64,000 bases of DNA, from positions 1-64,000 of the forward strand of contig CACKJM010000005.1 of the NCBI GenBank assembly GCA_902600475.1, written 5' to 3'. Positions 10,160 to 20,382 of the stretch are shown piece by piece. How positions within the stretch are numbered: position 1 is the stretch's first letter; every line of letters begins with the position of its first letter. Made by a program: the position numbers and the translations under genes. The notes under the pieces are model-generated. The model did no database searches, was not told where the DNA came from, and worked only from the letters and a program-made list of their open reading frames with translations. This DNA comes from an uncultured Prochlorococcus sp. (GTDB taxonomy: Bacteria; Cyanobacteriota; Cyanobacteriia; PCC-6307; Cyanobiaceae).

Positions 10160-13100
10160 TTAGAATTCATTTTTTTCAATTATTGAATCAGTATTAATAA
10201 TTATGTTCTTTAAATTTTCAATGACATCTGATGAACAATTATTCCACATTTTTCTATTTACAATTTCAAGAAATCTTTGTGCAATATCTCTTAAAGCCCA
10301 TGGATTATTCTCTAGAAAGAAATTCCTAAGATCCAGATCACATAACCATGATTTATAAACTTCCTCATAACACCAATCTGAGACTACTTCAGTAGAAGCA
10401 TCAAAAGCATATAAGTAATCTAGTGTAGCTGAAAATTCAAACGCTCCTTTATAACCATTATCCTTCATTCCATTTATCCATTTAGGGTTAAGTATTCTTG
10501 ATATAACAACTTTATTAATTTCATCTTGTAATTTTGAAATTTTGGATAATCCAAATTTTGATAAATCACCATGATACATTTCAGGAAATTTACCGCTCAA
10601 TTTTTTTACTGCTGAAGATAAGCCACCCTGAAACTGATAATAATCATCAGAATCTAAAATATCATGTTCCTTATTATCTTGGTTATGAACAACTAACTGA
10701 ACATTTTTAAGAGCTTTTTCTAATGATTTTTTATCCTCTATAGGTTCAAGATTATCACTGTAAATCCACTTACTCCAATTAAGAAAAGATTCTCCAAAAT
10801 CATCAATATTTTCCCAATTAGAATTAGAAATTAGTTCTTGTAGTCCAGCTCCATATGAACCTGGCGCTGACCCAAATATACGATTAATTGAATCACCATC
10901 CCTTGATGCCCCAGCAAGAGGGTTAAATTTATCATCCTCATTAAGATTAGAAACAAGATTTATTGCTTTAGAAGTTAATTTAACTAACTGTGGAAATGCA
11001 TCTCTAAACATTCCTGAAATCCTTAAAGTAACATCAACCCTTGGTCTTTCGAGAACAGATAAAGGAATGATTTCTAGATCTACTACTCTTCTTGAGGGCC
11101 CATCCCAAATAGGCTGTACTCCTAATAAATATAGTATTTGACAAATGTCTTCACCACCATTTCTCATTGTGGATGTTGCCCATACAGATATTGCTAAATT
11201 TTTTAAATCTTCTCCATTATCTTGTTTGTATAAATCAAGTATTTGTGAGGCGGATTGACAACCAACACTCCATGCTGATTCAGTTGGCAGTCCTCTCGAA
11301 TCAACTGAAAAGAAATTTTTACCAGTGGGTAAAGCTTCAGTTTTACCTCTCGTAGGGGCTCCAGATGGACCACTTTTTACATATTGTCCATTTAACGAAT
11401 TAATAAATGATAATTTCTCATTATATGAAGAATTAATGATTGGATATAGAATCTCTTTTTTTAATAATAAAAAATACTTATTATGTTTTTTTTCATTAAA
11501 GAAATAGTCTATTATTTTCTGATTTTTATATTTCTCAAGATTTTTTATATTGGTATTCTTTTTGTAAAAAAACAAATATATTAAATACTTTGCTTGTTGT
11601 TCCAAAAAATCAATAGCCATTCTAAAGTTTAAAATGTTTTTGTTGGAAAAAGTCAATAATATTTTTTTATCCTTTTCACTTATCTTTTGATCATATATAT
11701 TTGTCCAAGGATCCAAATCTAGTTTTAAATGTTTTGCTATATATTGAACAATCCCAATTCTATTGGCATTTGGCACTCTAGCGACACACAAGAATAAATT
11801 TATTTCATTAATATCATTCTGCCTATTACCAAAAATATGCAAACCTGTCCTAATTTGAGATTCTTTAATTTTGCAAAGAAAAGAATCAATCTCTTCAATT
11901 TGATTATTTTTATTATTTAAAGTGATTTCGTTAAAATCTTTTTTAATTAATTCAAAAATGGATTTTTCTATAATTTCAATCCGATTAGAATTTAATAATT
12001 TTGCTTCAAAATATTCGTCTAAATAATTTTCTAATATTGAATATTTTCCATATAATTCTGACCTATCCAAAGGAGGGGTTAAATGATCAATAATAGTTGC
12101 AGCAGTTCTTCTTTTAGCTTGGGATCCTTCCCCAGGATCATTTACGATAAAAGGATATATGTTTGGTATTGCTGGACAAATAATATTTGGAAAACATTTA
12201 TTACTGAGACCTATAGATTTGCCAGGTAACCATTCAACAGTCCCATGTTTACCAATATGGCAAATAGCATTTGCGTTAAAAACTTTTTCAATCCAAAAAT
12301 ATTGTGCTAAATATCTATGAGGAGGTGGAAGATCGGGAGAATGAATATCTCTATCAGTGAAAGCGTCATAACCTCGTTGAGGTTGAATCAATAATGTTAT
12401 TTTTCCAAATCTAATACCATTTATTGAGAAGCCTTCATTATCAAGATCGATCGCTTCTGATGGTTTGCCCCAACGGTTAACAATAATATTTTTTGGTTCA
12501 AGTTCTAAATAATTCCAATATTTTAAATATTCACTAAGTGGTAAGTAATCTAATGGTTTATTATTTTGAGATTCAATATCATTAGTTCTAGTTTTTATAA
12601 GTATTGACATTAATTCCGAAGAATCTTGAGGATAATTACAAGATCCAAGATCATAACCTTCTTCTTTTAACCAGTTAAGAATATTTATAATCGAAGATGG
12701 TGTATTAAGACCAACACCATTACCGATTCTTCCATTCTTTACTGGATAATTACTTATTATTAAACAAATTTTTTTATCAAAATTATTAAGTTGTTGAAGT
12801 TTCACATAATTTGTTGCAAATTTTGAAATCCATTTAATACCTACTTGATCAGCTTTGTAACTAGTTATTTCACTGTAGAGTGTATTTTTTTTAGAAATTA
12901 TTTCTTTAAATGCTGAAGGACAGGTAGTAATCCTTCCATCAAATTCAGGAATAATTATTTGCATCAATAAATCAGATGAATTCATTCCAATGGATGAATT
13001 TAACCAACTTTTTCTTGATCTATTTGAAGAGAGAAGCTGTAAAATTGGAATTTTAAGAGAAGTAAAAATATTTGTAGAATTTTCAATTAATTCGTTATTT

Positions 13101-13897
13101 TTGATTTGCGATGAAGAAAATGAAGTTGTGGTAATTATTAATTTAATATCTTCCTTTTTAAAAATTTCTATTAATTTCTTTTGAATAATATGATCTTTTA
13201 GTGTTGAAATAAATAACGTTTTAGGCGATAGTCCGAATCTTCGTAACTGCAAGTTAAGTTTTTCGTTTACTTCAATTTCATTAGCCAAAAAAAGTGATTT
13301 ATAGGATATTATTCCAATCTTTTCTCCTTTTTCAATTTTCCAATCATATAAATAAGGATCTGGATAAAAACTAATATTCAAAAACTCATCAGGAATTAAT
13401 GTTTCATTTACCTTTAGATAATTTAAACAATTAAGAAATTTTCTATAATTCTCCATTCCTCCCGATCTTAGTAATCTAGAAATATTTAATGCAATATTTT
13501 TATCTATACTACTTATTTCACTTAAGGAAACTTCCTGATCAACGGTACCTGATAGGATTACTAACTTCCTTTTTTTATTGACTGCTTGCCAATTTAAAAG
13601 TTGTTCAATTCCATAGTTCCATGTACCTTTATCGCCAAAAATTCTTAGTATAACAACTTTTGCATAATTAATTGTTTTTAATAAATAATTATCTATTTGA
13701 GCTGAGGAATTTAAATTAGAAATTTCTAAAGCTCTTATATTATTTTTTAATGAAGCAAATTCTTTTTCTAACAATAAGTTTGATATGAGATTTAAATCAG
13801 CTTTTACACTTGTTATAAAAATAAAATCTGCCGCTGGTTGCTCAATTAAATCATCATTATTCTTTTCATTTCCTGCTACATTTAATATCCTGTGCAT
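10160..13897 (-). CDS. cobN: Cobaltochelatase subunit CobN
   Basis: Large subunit of the ATP-dependent chelatase that inserts cobalt into the corrin ring in aerobic B12 synthesis. The 1245-residue protein shares the CobN/ChlH signature (GKHGTVEWLPGKSIGLS, GPSGAPTRGKTEALPTGKNF, RNGGEDICQILYLLGVQP), but its N-terminal part and lower similarity to the chlH product at 58.5 kb mark it as CobN. Start ATG at 13897 is divergent from ilvE across about 70 bp. Cyanobacteria often lack separate CobS/CobT and are thought to share ChlI/ChlD-type partners; that is family knowledge, not visible here. Confidence 0.93.
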   Translation of the reverse strand: MHRILNVAGNEKNNDDLIEQPAADFIFITSVKADLNLISNLLLEKEFASLKNNIRALEISNLNSSAQIDNYLLKTINYAKVVILRIFGDKGTWNYGIEQLLNWQAVNKKRKLVILSGTVDQEVSLSEISSIDKNIALNISRLLRSGGMENYRKFLNCLNYLKVNETLIPDEFLNISFYPDPYLYDWKIEKGEKIGIISYKSLFLANEIEVNEKLNLQLRRFGLSPKTLFISTLKDHIIQKKLIEIFKKEDIKLIITTTSFSSSQIKNNELIENSTNIFTSLKIPILQLLSSNRSRKSWLNSSIGMNSSDLLMQIIIPEFDGRITTCPSAFKEIISKKNTLYSEITSYKADQVGIKWISKFATNYVKLQQLNNFDKKICLIISNYPVKNGRIGNGVGLNTPSSIINILNWLKEEGYDLGSCNYPQDSSELMSILIKTRTNDIESQNNKPLDYLPLSEYLKYWNYLELEPKNIIVNRWGKPSEAIDLDNEGFSINGIRFGKITLLIQPQRGYDAFTDRDIHSPDLPPPHRYLAQYFWIEKVFNANAICHIGKHGTVEWLPGKSIGLSNKCFPNIICPAIPNIYPFIVNDPGEGSQAKRRTAATIIDHLTPPLDRSELYGKYSILENYLDEYFEAKLLNSNRIEIIEKSIFELIKKDFNEITLNNKNNQIEEIDSFLCKIKESQIRTGLHIFGNRQNDINEINLFLCVARVPNANRIGIVQYIAKHLKLDLDPWTNIYDQKISEKDKKILLTFSNKNILNFRMAIDFLEQQAKYLIYLFFYKKNTNIKNLEKYKNQKIIDYFFNEKKHNKYFLLLKKEILYPIINSSYNEKLSFINSLNGQYVKSGPSGAPTRGKTEALPTGKNFFSVDSRGLPTESAWSVGCQSASQILDLYKQDNGEDLKNLAISVWATSTMRNGGEDICQILYLLGVQPIWDGPSRRVVDLEIIPLSVLERPRVDVTLRISGMFRDAFPQLVKLTSKAINLVSNLNEDDKFNPLAGASRDGDSINRIFGSAPGSYGAGLQELISNSNWENIDDFGESFLNWSKWIYSDNLEPIEDKKSLEKALKNVQLVVHNQDNKEHDILDSDDYYQFQGGLSSAVKKLSGKFPEMYHGDLSKFGLSKISKLQDEINKVVISRILNPKWINGMKDNGYKGAFEFSATLDYLYAFDASTEVVSDWCYEEVYKSWLCDLDLRNFFLENNPWALRDIAQRFLEIVNRKMWNNCSSDVIENLKNIIINTDSIIEKNEF

Positions 13898-13969
13898 TTT
13901 TATATATAAATAAGGTTTAGAATACGTAAGTAGGATAAAACAAGTTTACCTTAATTAAATAAATTGAAT

Positions 13970-14884
13970 ATGCATGAATTTCTTCCATACGCCTGGTTCG
14001 AAGGTAAATGTATTCCATTTAAAGAAGCAAAAATATCAATAGCTACTCATGCACTACATTATGGTACTGCTGCATTTGGAGGAATGCGAGCGATACCTAA
14101 CCCTACAAATAAAGAAGAATTCCTTTTATTTAGAACTGATAAACACATAAAAAGATTATCTCAAAGTGCAAAATTACTCTTAACTGATATATCTGAAGAA
14201 TATATTTTTAAAGCCTTAGAGGAAGTTATAAAAAGAAATAAGCCACAAAAACCTATTTATATTAGACCATTCGTATATACAAGCGATTTAGGTATAGCTC
14301 CAAGGTTACACAATATTGAAACAGATTTCTTTATGTATTGTATTGAACTAGGAGATTATCTATCCCCAGATGGGGTTTCATGTAGAATGAGTAGTTGGAC
14401 TAGACAAGAAGATAGATCTCTCCCATTGAGAGGAAAAATAAGTGGAGCTTATATTACTAGTTCATTAGCTAAAACAGAAGCTAGTTTATCGGGTTTTGAT
14501 GAAGCCCTGCTATTAAATTCAAGTGGTAAGGTAAGCGAAGCTAGTGGTATGAATTTATTTATTGTAAGGAATGGAGACTTAATCACTCCTGGTGTTGATC
14601 AAGATATCCTTGAGGGTATTACTAGAGCTAGTGTAATTGAATTAGCAAAATCATTTGGAATAAATGTAATTGAAAGGCCTGTTGATAAAACAGAATTATT
14701 AATAGCAGATGAAGTTTTTCTAACTGGTACAGCAGCAAAAATTACGCCAGTTAAAAAAATTGAATCAAGTGAATTAAATGGTGACAGACCAATAATGAAT
14801 AAATTAAAAAGTAAGCTTATAGAAATAACAGAAGGTCGTTCTCAAGACTATGATAATTGGGTAACAAGAATTTCTCTAGAATAA
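13970..14884 (+). CDS. ilvE: Branched-chain amino acid aminotransferase
   Basis: PLP class IV aminotransferase for the last step of leucine, isoleucine and valine synthesis. The protein shows the IlvE opening YAWFEGKCIPFKEA and HALHYGTAAFGGMRA, the PLP-binding lysine in RGKISGAY, and SEASGMNLFIV with LEGITRASV near the C-terminus. An in-frame TTG at 13964 would add two residues; the ATG at 13970 is preferred and gives 304. It is followed 13 bp later by metH on the same strand. Confidence 0.95.
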   Translation: MHEFLPYAWFEGKCIPFKEAKISIATHALHYGTAAFGGMRAIPNPTNKEEFLLFRTDKHIKRLSQSAKLLLTDISEEYIFKALEEVIKRNKPQKPIYIRPFVYTSDLGIAPRLHNIETDFFMYCIELGDYLSPDGVSCRMSSWTRQEDRSLPLRGKISGAYITSSLAKTEASLSGFDEALLLNSSGKVSEASGMNLFIVRNGDLITPGVDQDILEGITRASVIELAKSFGINVIERPVDKTELLIADEVFLTGTAAKITPVKKIESSELNGDRPIMNKLKSKLIEITEGRSQDYDNWVTRISLE

Positions 14885-14897
14885 TTTTCACCTAAAA

Positions 14898-17800
14898 ATG
14901 GAATCTTTCAGAACCTATCTAAATAGAGATGAAAAGCCATTAATAATATTTGACGGAGGTACTGGAACATCATTTCAGAACTTAAATCTTACAGCAGACG
15001 ACTTTGGAGGAAAAGAATTAGAGGGTTGTAATGAAAACCTTGTTTTATCCTCACCAAAGATAGTGGAAAAGGTCCATAATTCATTCTTAGAAGCAGGTTG
15101 TCATGTTATAGAAACTAATACTTTTGGTGCCTCATCAATAGTTCTTGATGAATATGATATTAAGAATAAGGCATATGAGATAAATAAAAATGCTGCACTA
15201 ATAGCAAAAAAAGCTGCTGCAAAATATGCATCAGTTGATAAGCCAAGGTTTGTTGCTGGTTCAATTGGACCAACCACTAAATTACCAACATTAGGACATA
15301 TAAATTTTGATGAATTAAAGGAATCATATAAAGAACAGATATATGGTCTTACGGATGGAGGAGTTGATCTACTTTTAATTGAAACTTGTCAAGATGTATT
15401 GCAAATAAAATCTGCCTTATTAGCTTCTAAAGAAGTACTTGATAGTAAAAATATAGATATACCTATAATGGTATCTATAACAATGGAAACAACAGGTACT
15501 ATGCTTGTTGGATCTGACATTGCCTCTGCATTAACAATATTAGAGCCGTTTAATATAGATATCCTTGGACTAAATTGTGCTACTGGTCCAGAACAAATGA
15601 AAGAACATATTAAATATTTGTCTGAAAATTCTCCCTTCGCTATAAGCTGTATTCCCAACGCAGGACTTCCTGAAAATATTGGCGGTGTTGCTCACTACAG
15701 ATTAAAGCCAATAGAATTAAAGATGCAGTTAATGAATTTTATATATGACTTTAATGTTCAATTAATAGGTGGATGTTGTGGGACAACACCCGAACATATT
15801 AAATATCTTTCTTCAATAATCGATGAAATTATTGATAACGAAATGCCAAATAAAAATGGCAAGAACAATTTAATTGGCTATATTCCTTCTGCATCATCAA
15901 TATATAATTCTGTACCGTATAAACAAGACAATTCTATTTTGATTGTAGGCGAAAGATTAAATGCAAGTGGATCTAAAAAGGTAAGGGAGTTGTTAAATAA
16001 CGATGATTGGGATGGACTAGTATCAATTGCCAAGCAACAACAAAAAGAAAATGCACACGTTCTTGATGTGAATGTTGATTATGTAGGGAGAGACGGAGTG
16101 AAAGATATGAAAGAAATAACATCAAGACTTGTTACCAATATAAATTTGCCATTAATGATTGACTCTACAGATGCTGACAAAATGGAAAGTGGATTAAAGT
16201 CAGCTGGTGGTAAATGTATTATAAATTCAACCAATTACGAAGACGGTAATGAAAGGTTTGATCAAGTTCTAAATTTAGCCTTGGGGTATGGTTCAGGTCT
16301 TGTTGTAGGAACTATTGATGAAGATGGAATGGCAAGGAATGCAGATAAAAAATATGACATTGCTAAACGAGCAATTAATAGAACCAGGGAATTCGGTTTG
16401 TCTGATTATGAGCTCTTTTTTGATCCATTAGCTCTTCCAATATCTACTGGGATAGAAGAAGATAGATTAAATGCTAAAGAAACAATTACTGCTATATCAA
16501 AAATTCGTGAAAATTTTCCTGAGGTTCACATCATACTTGGGATATCAAACATTAGTTTTGGTCTTTCACCATTATCCAGAATTAATCTAAATTCAATATT
16601 TTTAGATGAATGCATTAAAGCAGGATTGGATTCTGCTATCATCGCACCAAATAAAATTTTGCCATTATCAAAAATTTCTGAAGAAACCAAAAAGCTTTGC
16701 TTAGATTTGATATATGACAAAAGAAAATTTAAAGATGATATTTGTATTTATGATCCATTAGTAGAATTAACAAAAGCTTTTCAAGATTTATCTATTCAAG
16801 ATTTCAAAAAAGCATCTTCAGAAAATAAAAACCTAACTCTGGAAGAAAGCCTAAAAAATCATATTATTGATGGAGAAAAAATAGGTTTAGAGGATCAACT
16901 AAATAAAGCTTTAAAAAAATATAAACCTCTAGAAATAATTAATACCTTTCTACTAGATGGGATGAAAGTTGTAGGTGATTTATTTGGCTCAGGTCAAATG
17001 CAATTGCCATTTGTACTCCAATCCGCCGAAACAATGAAATTTGCCGTTTCAATTTTAGAACCACATATGGAAACTGTGGAAGAAAACATATCAAATGGAA
17101 AACTCTTAATTGCAACAGTCAAAGGCGATGTTCATGATATAGGAAAAAATTTGGTTGACATAATACTTACAAATAATGGTTATGACGTAATAAATCTTGG
17201 AATAAAGCAAGATGTTTCAGCAATTATAGATGCACAAAAAAAGCACAATGCAGATTGCATCGCTATGAGCGGATTACTTGTTAAATCAACTGCTTTTATG
17301 AAAGATAATTTAGAAGCTTTTAACAATGAAGATATTAGTGTACCAGTAATATTAGGAGGTGCAGCCTTAACCCCAAAATTTGTAAATGAGGACTGCAGCA
17401 AAATATATAAAGGGAAAATTTTATACGGAAAAGATGCGTTCACTGATCTTAAATTCATGAATGAATATATGGACAATAAAAAAAAGGGTAATTGGTCAAA
17501 TACAGAGGGATTCATCAACAATGAGGGAATAGATATTAATTTAGCCTCATCAAAGTCCAACTCTCAAGCTGTTAAAAAATCAATATCTATAGATATAGAG
17601 ACTTCTAAATTAAATTTAAAAGAAAATTTTATAAGATCTAAATTTATAAATGAAGAAGAACCAATTCAAGCTCCTTTCTTGGGAACGAAAGTCTTGAACG
17701 AGATTGATATAGATTTAAATAAGTTAATTTTTTATTTAGATACAAAAGCTCTATTTAGCGGACAATGGCAAATAAAAAAAGGAAAAAACCAAAGCGTAGA

Positions 17801-18464
17801 TGAATACAATAACTATTTGGATTCATATGCTAAACCATTGCTAGATAAATGGTTAGAGACAATTGTTGAAAAAAAACTTATTTCACCCAAAGCAGTTTAT
17901 GGATATTTCAGATGCGGTAGAAAAGATAATAGTATTTTCTTATTTGATGATAAATCATTAAATAAAATTTCCGAATTTAATTTCCCAAGACAAAAATCTG
18001 GGAATAATTTATGCATAGCTGATTTTTATTGTGATTTGAAAAAGGATAAACCGATAGATATATTTCCTATGCAGGCAGTAACGATGGGCGATATTGCCAG
18101 TGAATATTCTCAAAAATTATTTAAAGAAGATAAATATAGCGATTATTTATTATTCCATGGACTTACAGTGCAATTAGCAGAAGCTCTAGCTGAGTATGTC
18201 CATGCATTAATTCGTATTGAATGTGGTTTTAGGACTGAAGAACCAGAGAAAAATAGAGAAATACTAGCTCAAAAATATAGAGGAGCTAGATATTCTTTTG
18301 GTTATCCTGCCTGTCCAAAGGTATCTGATTCAAACATACAATTATCACTGTTGGATGCAAAAAGAATAAACTTGACTATGGATGAATCTGAACAACTTCA
18401 TCCAGAACAAAGTACTACAGCAATCATTTCACTACACTCAAAAGCTAAATATTTCAGCGCTTAA
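14898..18464 (+). CDS. metH: Methionine synthase, cobalamin-dependent
   Basis: Transfers a methyl group from methyltetrahydrofolate to homocysteine through B12. Modules in order: homocysteine domain with zinc cysteines (LGLNCATG, GGCCGTTPEH), pterin domain at about 350-610 (VGERLNASGSKKVRELL, IDSTDADKMESGL), cap (GQMQLPFVLQSAETMK), B12 domain with the cobalt-ligating His746 in GDVHDIGKN, and the AdoMet activation domain (GARYSFGYPACP, SEQLHPEQST). At 1188 residues it is complete. The cell needs B12, which fits cobN and cobU in the same window. Confidence 0.97.
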   Translation: MESFRTYLNRDEKPLIIFDGGTGTSFQNLNLTADDFGGKELEGCNENLVLSSPKIVEKVHNSFLEAGCHVIETNTFGASSIVLDEYDIKNKAYEINKNAALIAKKAAAKYASVDKPRFVAGSIGPTTKLPTLGHINFDELKESYKEQIYGLTDGGVDLLLIETCQDVLQIKSALLASKEVLDSKNIDIPIMVSITMETTGTMLVGSDIASALTILEPFNIDILGLNCATGPEQMKEHIKYLSENSPFAISCIPNAGLPENIGGVAHYRLKPIELKMQLMNFIYDFNVQLIGGCCGTTPEHIKYLSSIIDEIIDNEMPNKNGKNNLIGYIPSASSIYNSVPYKQDNSILIVGERLNASGSKKVRELLNNDDWDGLVSIAKQQQKENAHVLDVNVDYVGRDGVKDMKEITSRLVTNINLPLMIDSTDADKMESGLKSAGGKCIINSTNYEDGNERFDQVLNLALGYGSGLVVGTIDEDGMARNADKKYDIAKRAINRTREFGLSDYELFFDPLALPISTGIEEDRLNAKETITAISKIRENFPEVHIILGISNISFGLSPLSRINLNSIFLDECIKAGLDSAIIAPNKILPLSKISEETKKLCLDLIYDKRKFKDDICIYDPLVELTKAFQDLSIQDFKKASSENKNLTLEESLKNHIIDGEKIGLEDQLNKALKKYKPLEIINTFLLDGMKVVGDLFGSGQMQLPFVLQSAETMKFAVSILEPHMETVEENISNGKLLIATVKGDVHDIGKNLVDIILTNNGYDVINLGIKQDVSAIIDAQKKHNADCIAMSGLLVKSTAFMKDNLEAFNNEDISVPVILGGAALTPKFVNEDCSKIYKGKILYGKDAFTDLKFMNEYMDNKKKGNWSNTEGFINNEGIDINLASSKSNSQAVKKSISIDIETSKLNLKENFIRSKFINEEEPIQAPFLGTKVLNEIDIDLNKLIFYLDTKALFSGQWQIKKGKNQSVDEYNNYLDSYAKPLLDKWLETIVEKKLISPKAVYGYFRCGRKDNSIFLFDDKSLNKISEFNFPRQKSGNNLCIADFYCDLKKDKPIDIFPMQAVTMGDIASEYSQKLFKEDKYSDYLLFHGLTVQLAEALAEYVHALIRIECGFRTEEPEKNREILAQKYRGARYSFGYPACPKVSDSNIQLSLLDAKRINLTMDESEQLHPEQSTTAIISLHSKAKYFSA

Positions 18465-18473
18465 GCTAAATTT

Positions 18474-18692
18474 TTAGTTGTTTTCTAAATATTCAATAAT
18501 TTCTTGCTGTAGTTCTTCCATAGTTTCATTATCACCCAGATCAAGTCCCTCACCCGCGGCATCCTGCGTTAACTCGAGATAATATGAAGCACCATCACTA
18601 GATAAAAATTCTAATGCGGAAGTTTCATCACTATCCTTAAAAGCTTCATAAAGAGCTTTAAATGCTATGTTTTCTGTAAAGTCCCAATCCAT
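18474..18692 (-). CDS. Conserved hypothetical protein, 72 residues, acidic
   Basis: Not assigned to a named family. The protein is acidic and looks helical, beginning MDWDFTENIAFKALYEAF, with the middle segment GASYYLELTQDAAGEGLDLG and a glutamate-rich end. There is no signal or membrane segment, so a small soluble protein is expected. It is convergent with metH (9 bp gap). Codon use matches its neighbours and the frame has no rival. Start ATG at 18692; the upstream sequence reads GAGG about 28 bases before the start, too far to be a normal ribosome site. Confidence 0.75.
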   Translation of the reverse strand: MDWDFTENIAFKALYEAFKDSDETSALEFLSSDGASYYLELTQDAAGEGLDLGDNETMEELQQEIIEYLENN

Positions 18693-18791
18693 AATGAAAA
18701 AAACCTTATTAGAATTATTACCTCCTTACCCCCCATACTCGTCAACCTTTTTTAAAGAAATGTTTGTGTTTTATTATTATTAATAAAATCT

Positions 18792-19175
18792 ATGACCATA
18801 AATAATCAAAAACAGTTAAATGTCCTAGGAGAAATAATAGAGATTTGTAGTTGCTCACCTATGACAGGTTGGTTCAGAGATGGATTTTGCAACTATAACA
18901 AAAATGATGGAGGGAATCATTCCATATGTTGTGTAATGGATGATAATTTCCTGAAATATAGTAAATCACAAGGTAATGATTTAATAACTCCCATGCCTAT
19001 TTATTCCTTCCCAGGACTAAAAGATGGTGATCATTGGTGTATTTGTCTTGACAGGTGGAAACAAGCATTATTAGACGGTCTTGCACCAAAAGTCATATTA
19101 GAATCAACGAATATTGTAGTCCTAGAATCAGTACCTCTGGAAAAATTGAAAGAATATCAATTTAATAAAAAGTAA
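18792..19175 (+). CDS. DUF2237 family protein
   Basis: The 127-residue protein follows the DUF2237 pattern closely: NVLGEIIEICSCSPMTGWFRDGFC, then CCVMDDNFLKYSKSQGNDL, then FPGLKDGDHWCICLDRWKQAL. Six or more cysteines, several in conserved positions, suggest metal binding or disulfides, but no biochemical role is established for the family to my knowledge. No signal peptide is seen. It is preceded by about 100 bp that also contains the start of the divergent 72-residue gene. Confidence 0.85.
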   Translation: MTINNQKQLNVLGEIIEICSCSPMTGWFRDGFCNYNKNDGGNHSICCVMDDNFLKYSKSQGNDLITPMPIYSFPGLKDGDHWCICLDRWKQALLDGLAPKVILESTNIVVLESVPLEKLKEYQFNKK

Positions 19176-19223
19176 TTACAAGTTCATTTTTTTTTTTAAA
19201 ATGATTATGATAATATTTTTTAA

Positions 19224-20054
19224 ATGAGTTTAGAAATATATTGGAAAAAAGCACTAGAACAAACTCGATTATCAATTGATGATGAGTCATTATATCCTCT
19301 CAAAACTATTATTATTACAAGAGATTTATATGAAAAAAACGACTTTATAATTAGGAAACTCGATACTTCAAAATTTAATAAAAAAAAAATTTATGGTCCT
19401 AAGCAAAATCCATTTTGTCCTTGGGAAAAGATACTAGAAATTGATAAAATTGGTGATAATCATCAACTAATATTAAATAAGTATCCTGTACAAAAAGGTC
19501 ATATTTTACTTATAACAAATGAATGGAAACCTCAAAATGGATGGTTAGATATTAATGATTGGAAAGCGATCCAACAAGTTAATAAAGATACTAGTGGATT
19601 ATGGTTTTTCAATAGTTCTCCAATTGCGGGTGCAAGTCAACCTCATAGGCATTTTCAACTTCTGCGTAGATCTAAAGATGAGATATCATGCCCTAGAGAA
19701 AAGTGGTTTTTAGAGATGAACTCATATCAAGATCTACATAGTAAGCTTAAAAAAAATATTATTGTATCAAAATTTAATTTTATAGAAAAACCATCATGTC
19801 TTTTTGAATTTTACTTAAAATTATGCAAGAAATTAGGACTTGGTGACCCTGTTAGAGATAAGAAACCGATATATCCTTACAATATTTTAATAACTAATAA
19901 ATGGATCGCTATTATAAAGAGAAAAAATGATCATATCCATGGTTTCAGTATTAACGGTTTAGGATTTGCAGGATATCTATTAGTAACTGAAAATTCAAAT
20001 ATAAATTATTTAAAGAAATTTGGCCCTGAAAAACTTCTAGAAAGTTTTGTTTAA
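19224..20054 (+). CDS. Ap4A phosphorylase / ATP adenylyltransferase (HIT-like)
   Basis: 276 residues with the ATP adenylyltransferase layout: N-terminal domain with FCPWEKILEI, then NKYPVQKGHILLITN, and the HIT-like catalytic triad in SQPHRHFQLL, where the central His is the nucleophile in this family. These enzymes split diadenosine polyphosphates phosphorolytically. The C-terminal domain (PYNILITNKWIAIIKR, GLGFAGYLLV) matches the family end. It lies 48 bp after the DUF2237 gene on the same strand. Confidence 0.88.
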   Translation: MSLEIYWKKALEQTRLSIDDESLYPLKTIIITRDLYEKNDFIIRKLDTSKFNKKKIYGPKQNPFCPWEKILEIDKIGDNHQLILNKYPVQKGHILLITNEWKPQNGWLDINDWKAIQQVNKDTSGLWFFNSSPIAGASQPHRHFQLLRRSKDEISCPREKWFLEMNSYQDLHSKLKKNIIVSKFNFIEKPSCLFEFYLKLCKKLGLGDPVRDKKPIYPYNILITNKWIAIIKRKNDHIHGFSINGLGFAGYLLVTENSNINYLKKFGPEKLLESFV

Positions 20055-20057
20055 ATA

Positions 20058-20237
20058 CTAGTTAGTTACTTCAACTTCCTTATCCCTACTTATTTGGCCT
20101 TCTAGAACTTCTATTGATGCTGTTACGGAGGCAATTTTGCGTTCAAGTGAATCCTTAATATAATTCAGCATTTCTAATTTCTTATGTTGATAAAAACTCT
20201 TTTTTTCTTTAGATGACTTAAAATAACAATCTAGCAT
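20058..20237 (-). CDS. Small hypothetical protein, 59 residues
   Basis: ATG at 20237 to TAG at 20060-20058 encodes a 59-residue, lysine-rich, probably helical protein: it opens MLDCYFKSSKEKKSFYQHK and ends with a run of alternating hydrophobic and charged residues (IKDSLERKIASVTASIEVL) that could form a short coiled coil. No family is recognised. It is convergent with the Ap4A phosphorylase gene with a 3 bp gap. Support is an open frame of sensible composition in an otherwise empty gap. Confidence 0.55.
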   Translation of the reverse strand: MLDCYFKSSKEKKSFYQHKKLEMLNYIKDSLERKIASVTASIEVLEGQISRDKEVEVTN

Positions 20238-20382
20238 TTTTTATTTTTATTATAAAAAGATAGTATATTGACTTGTGACATAAAAATAAATTGGTTTTAA
20301 TTTAAAAACAATATTCCTTATGGACTTTCAATTTTTTTTTGAATAAAATTAAATAAATTCCATACCATTCAAGAAAATATTA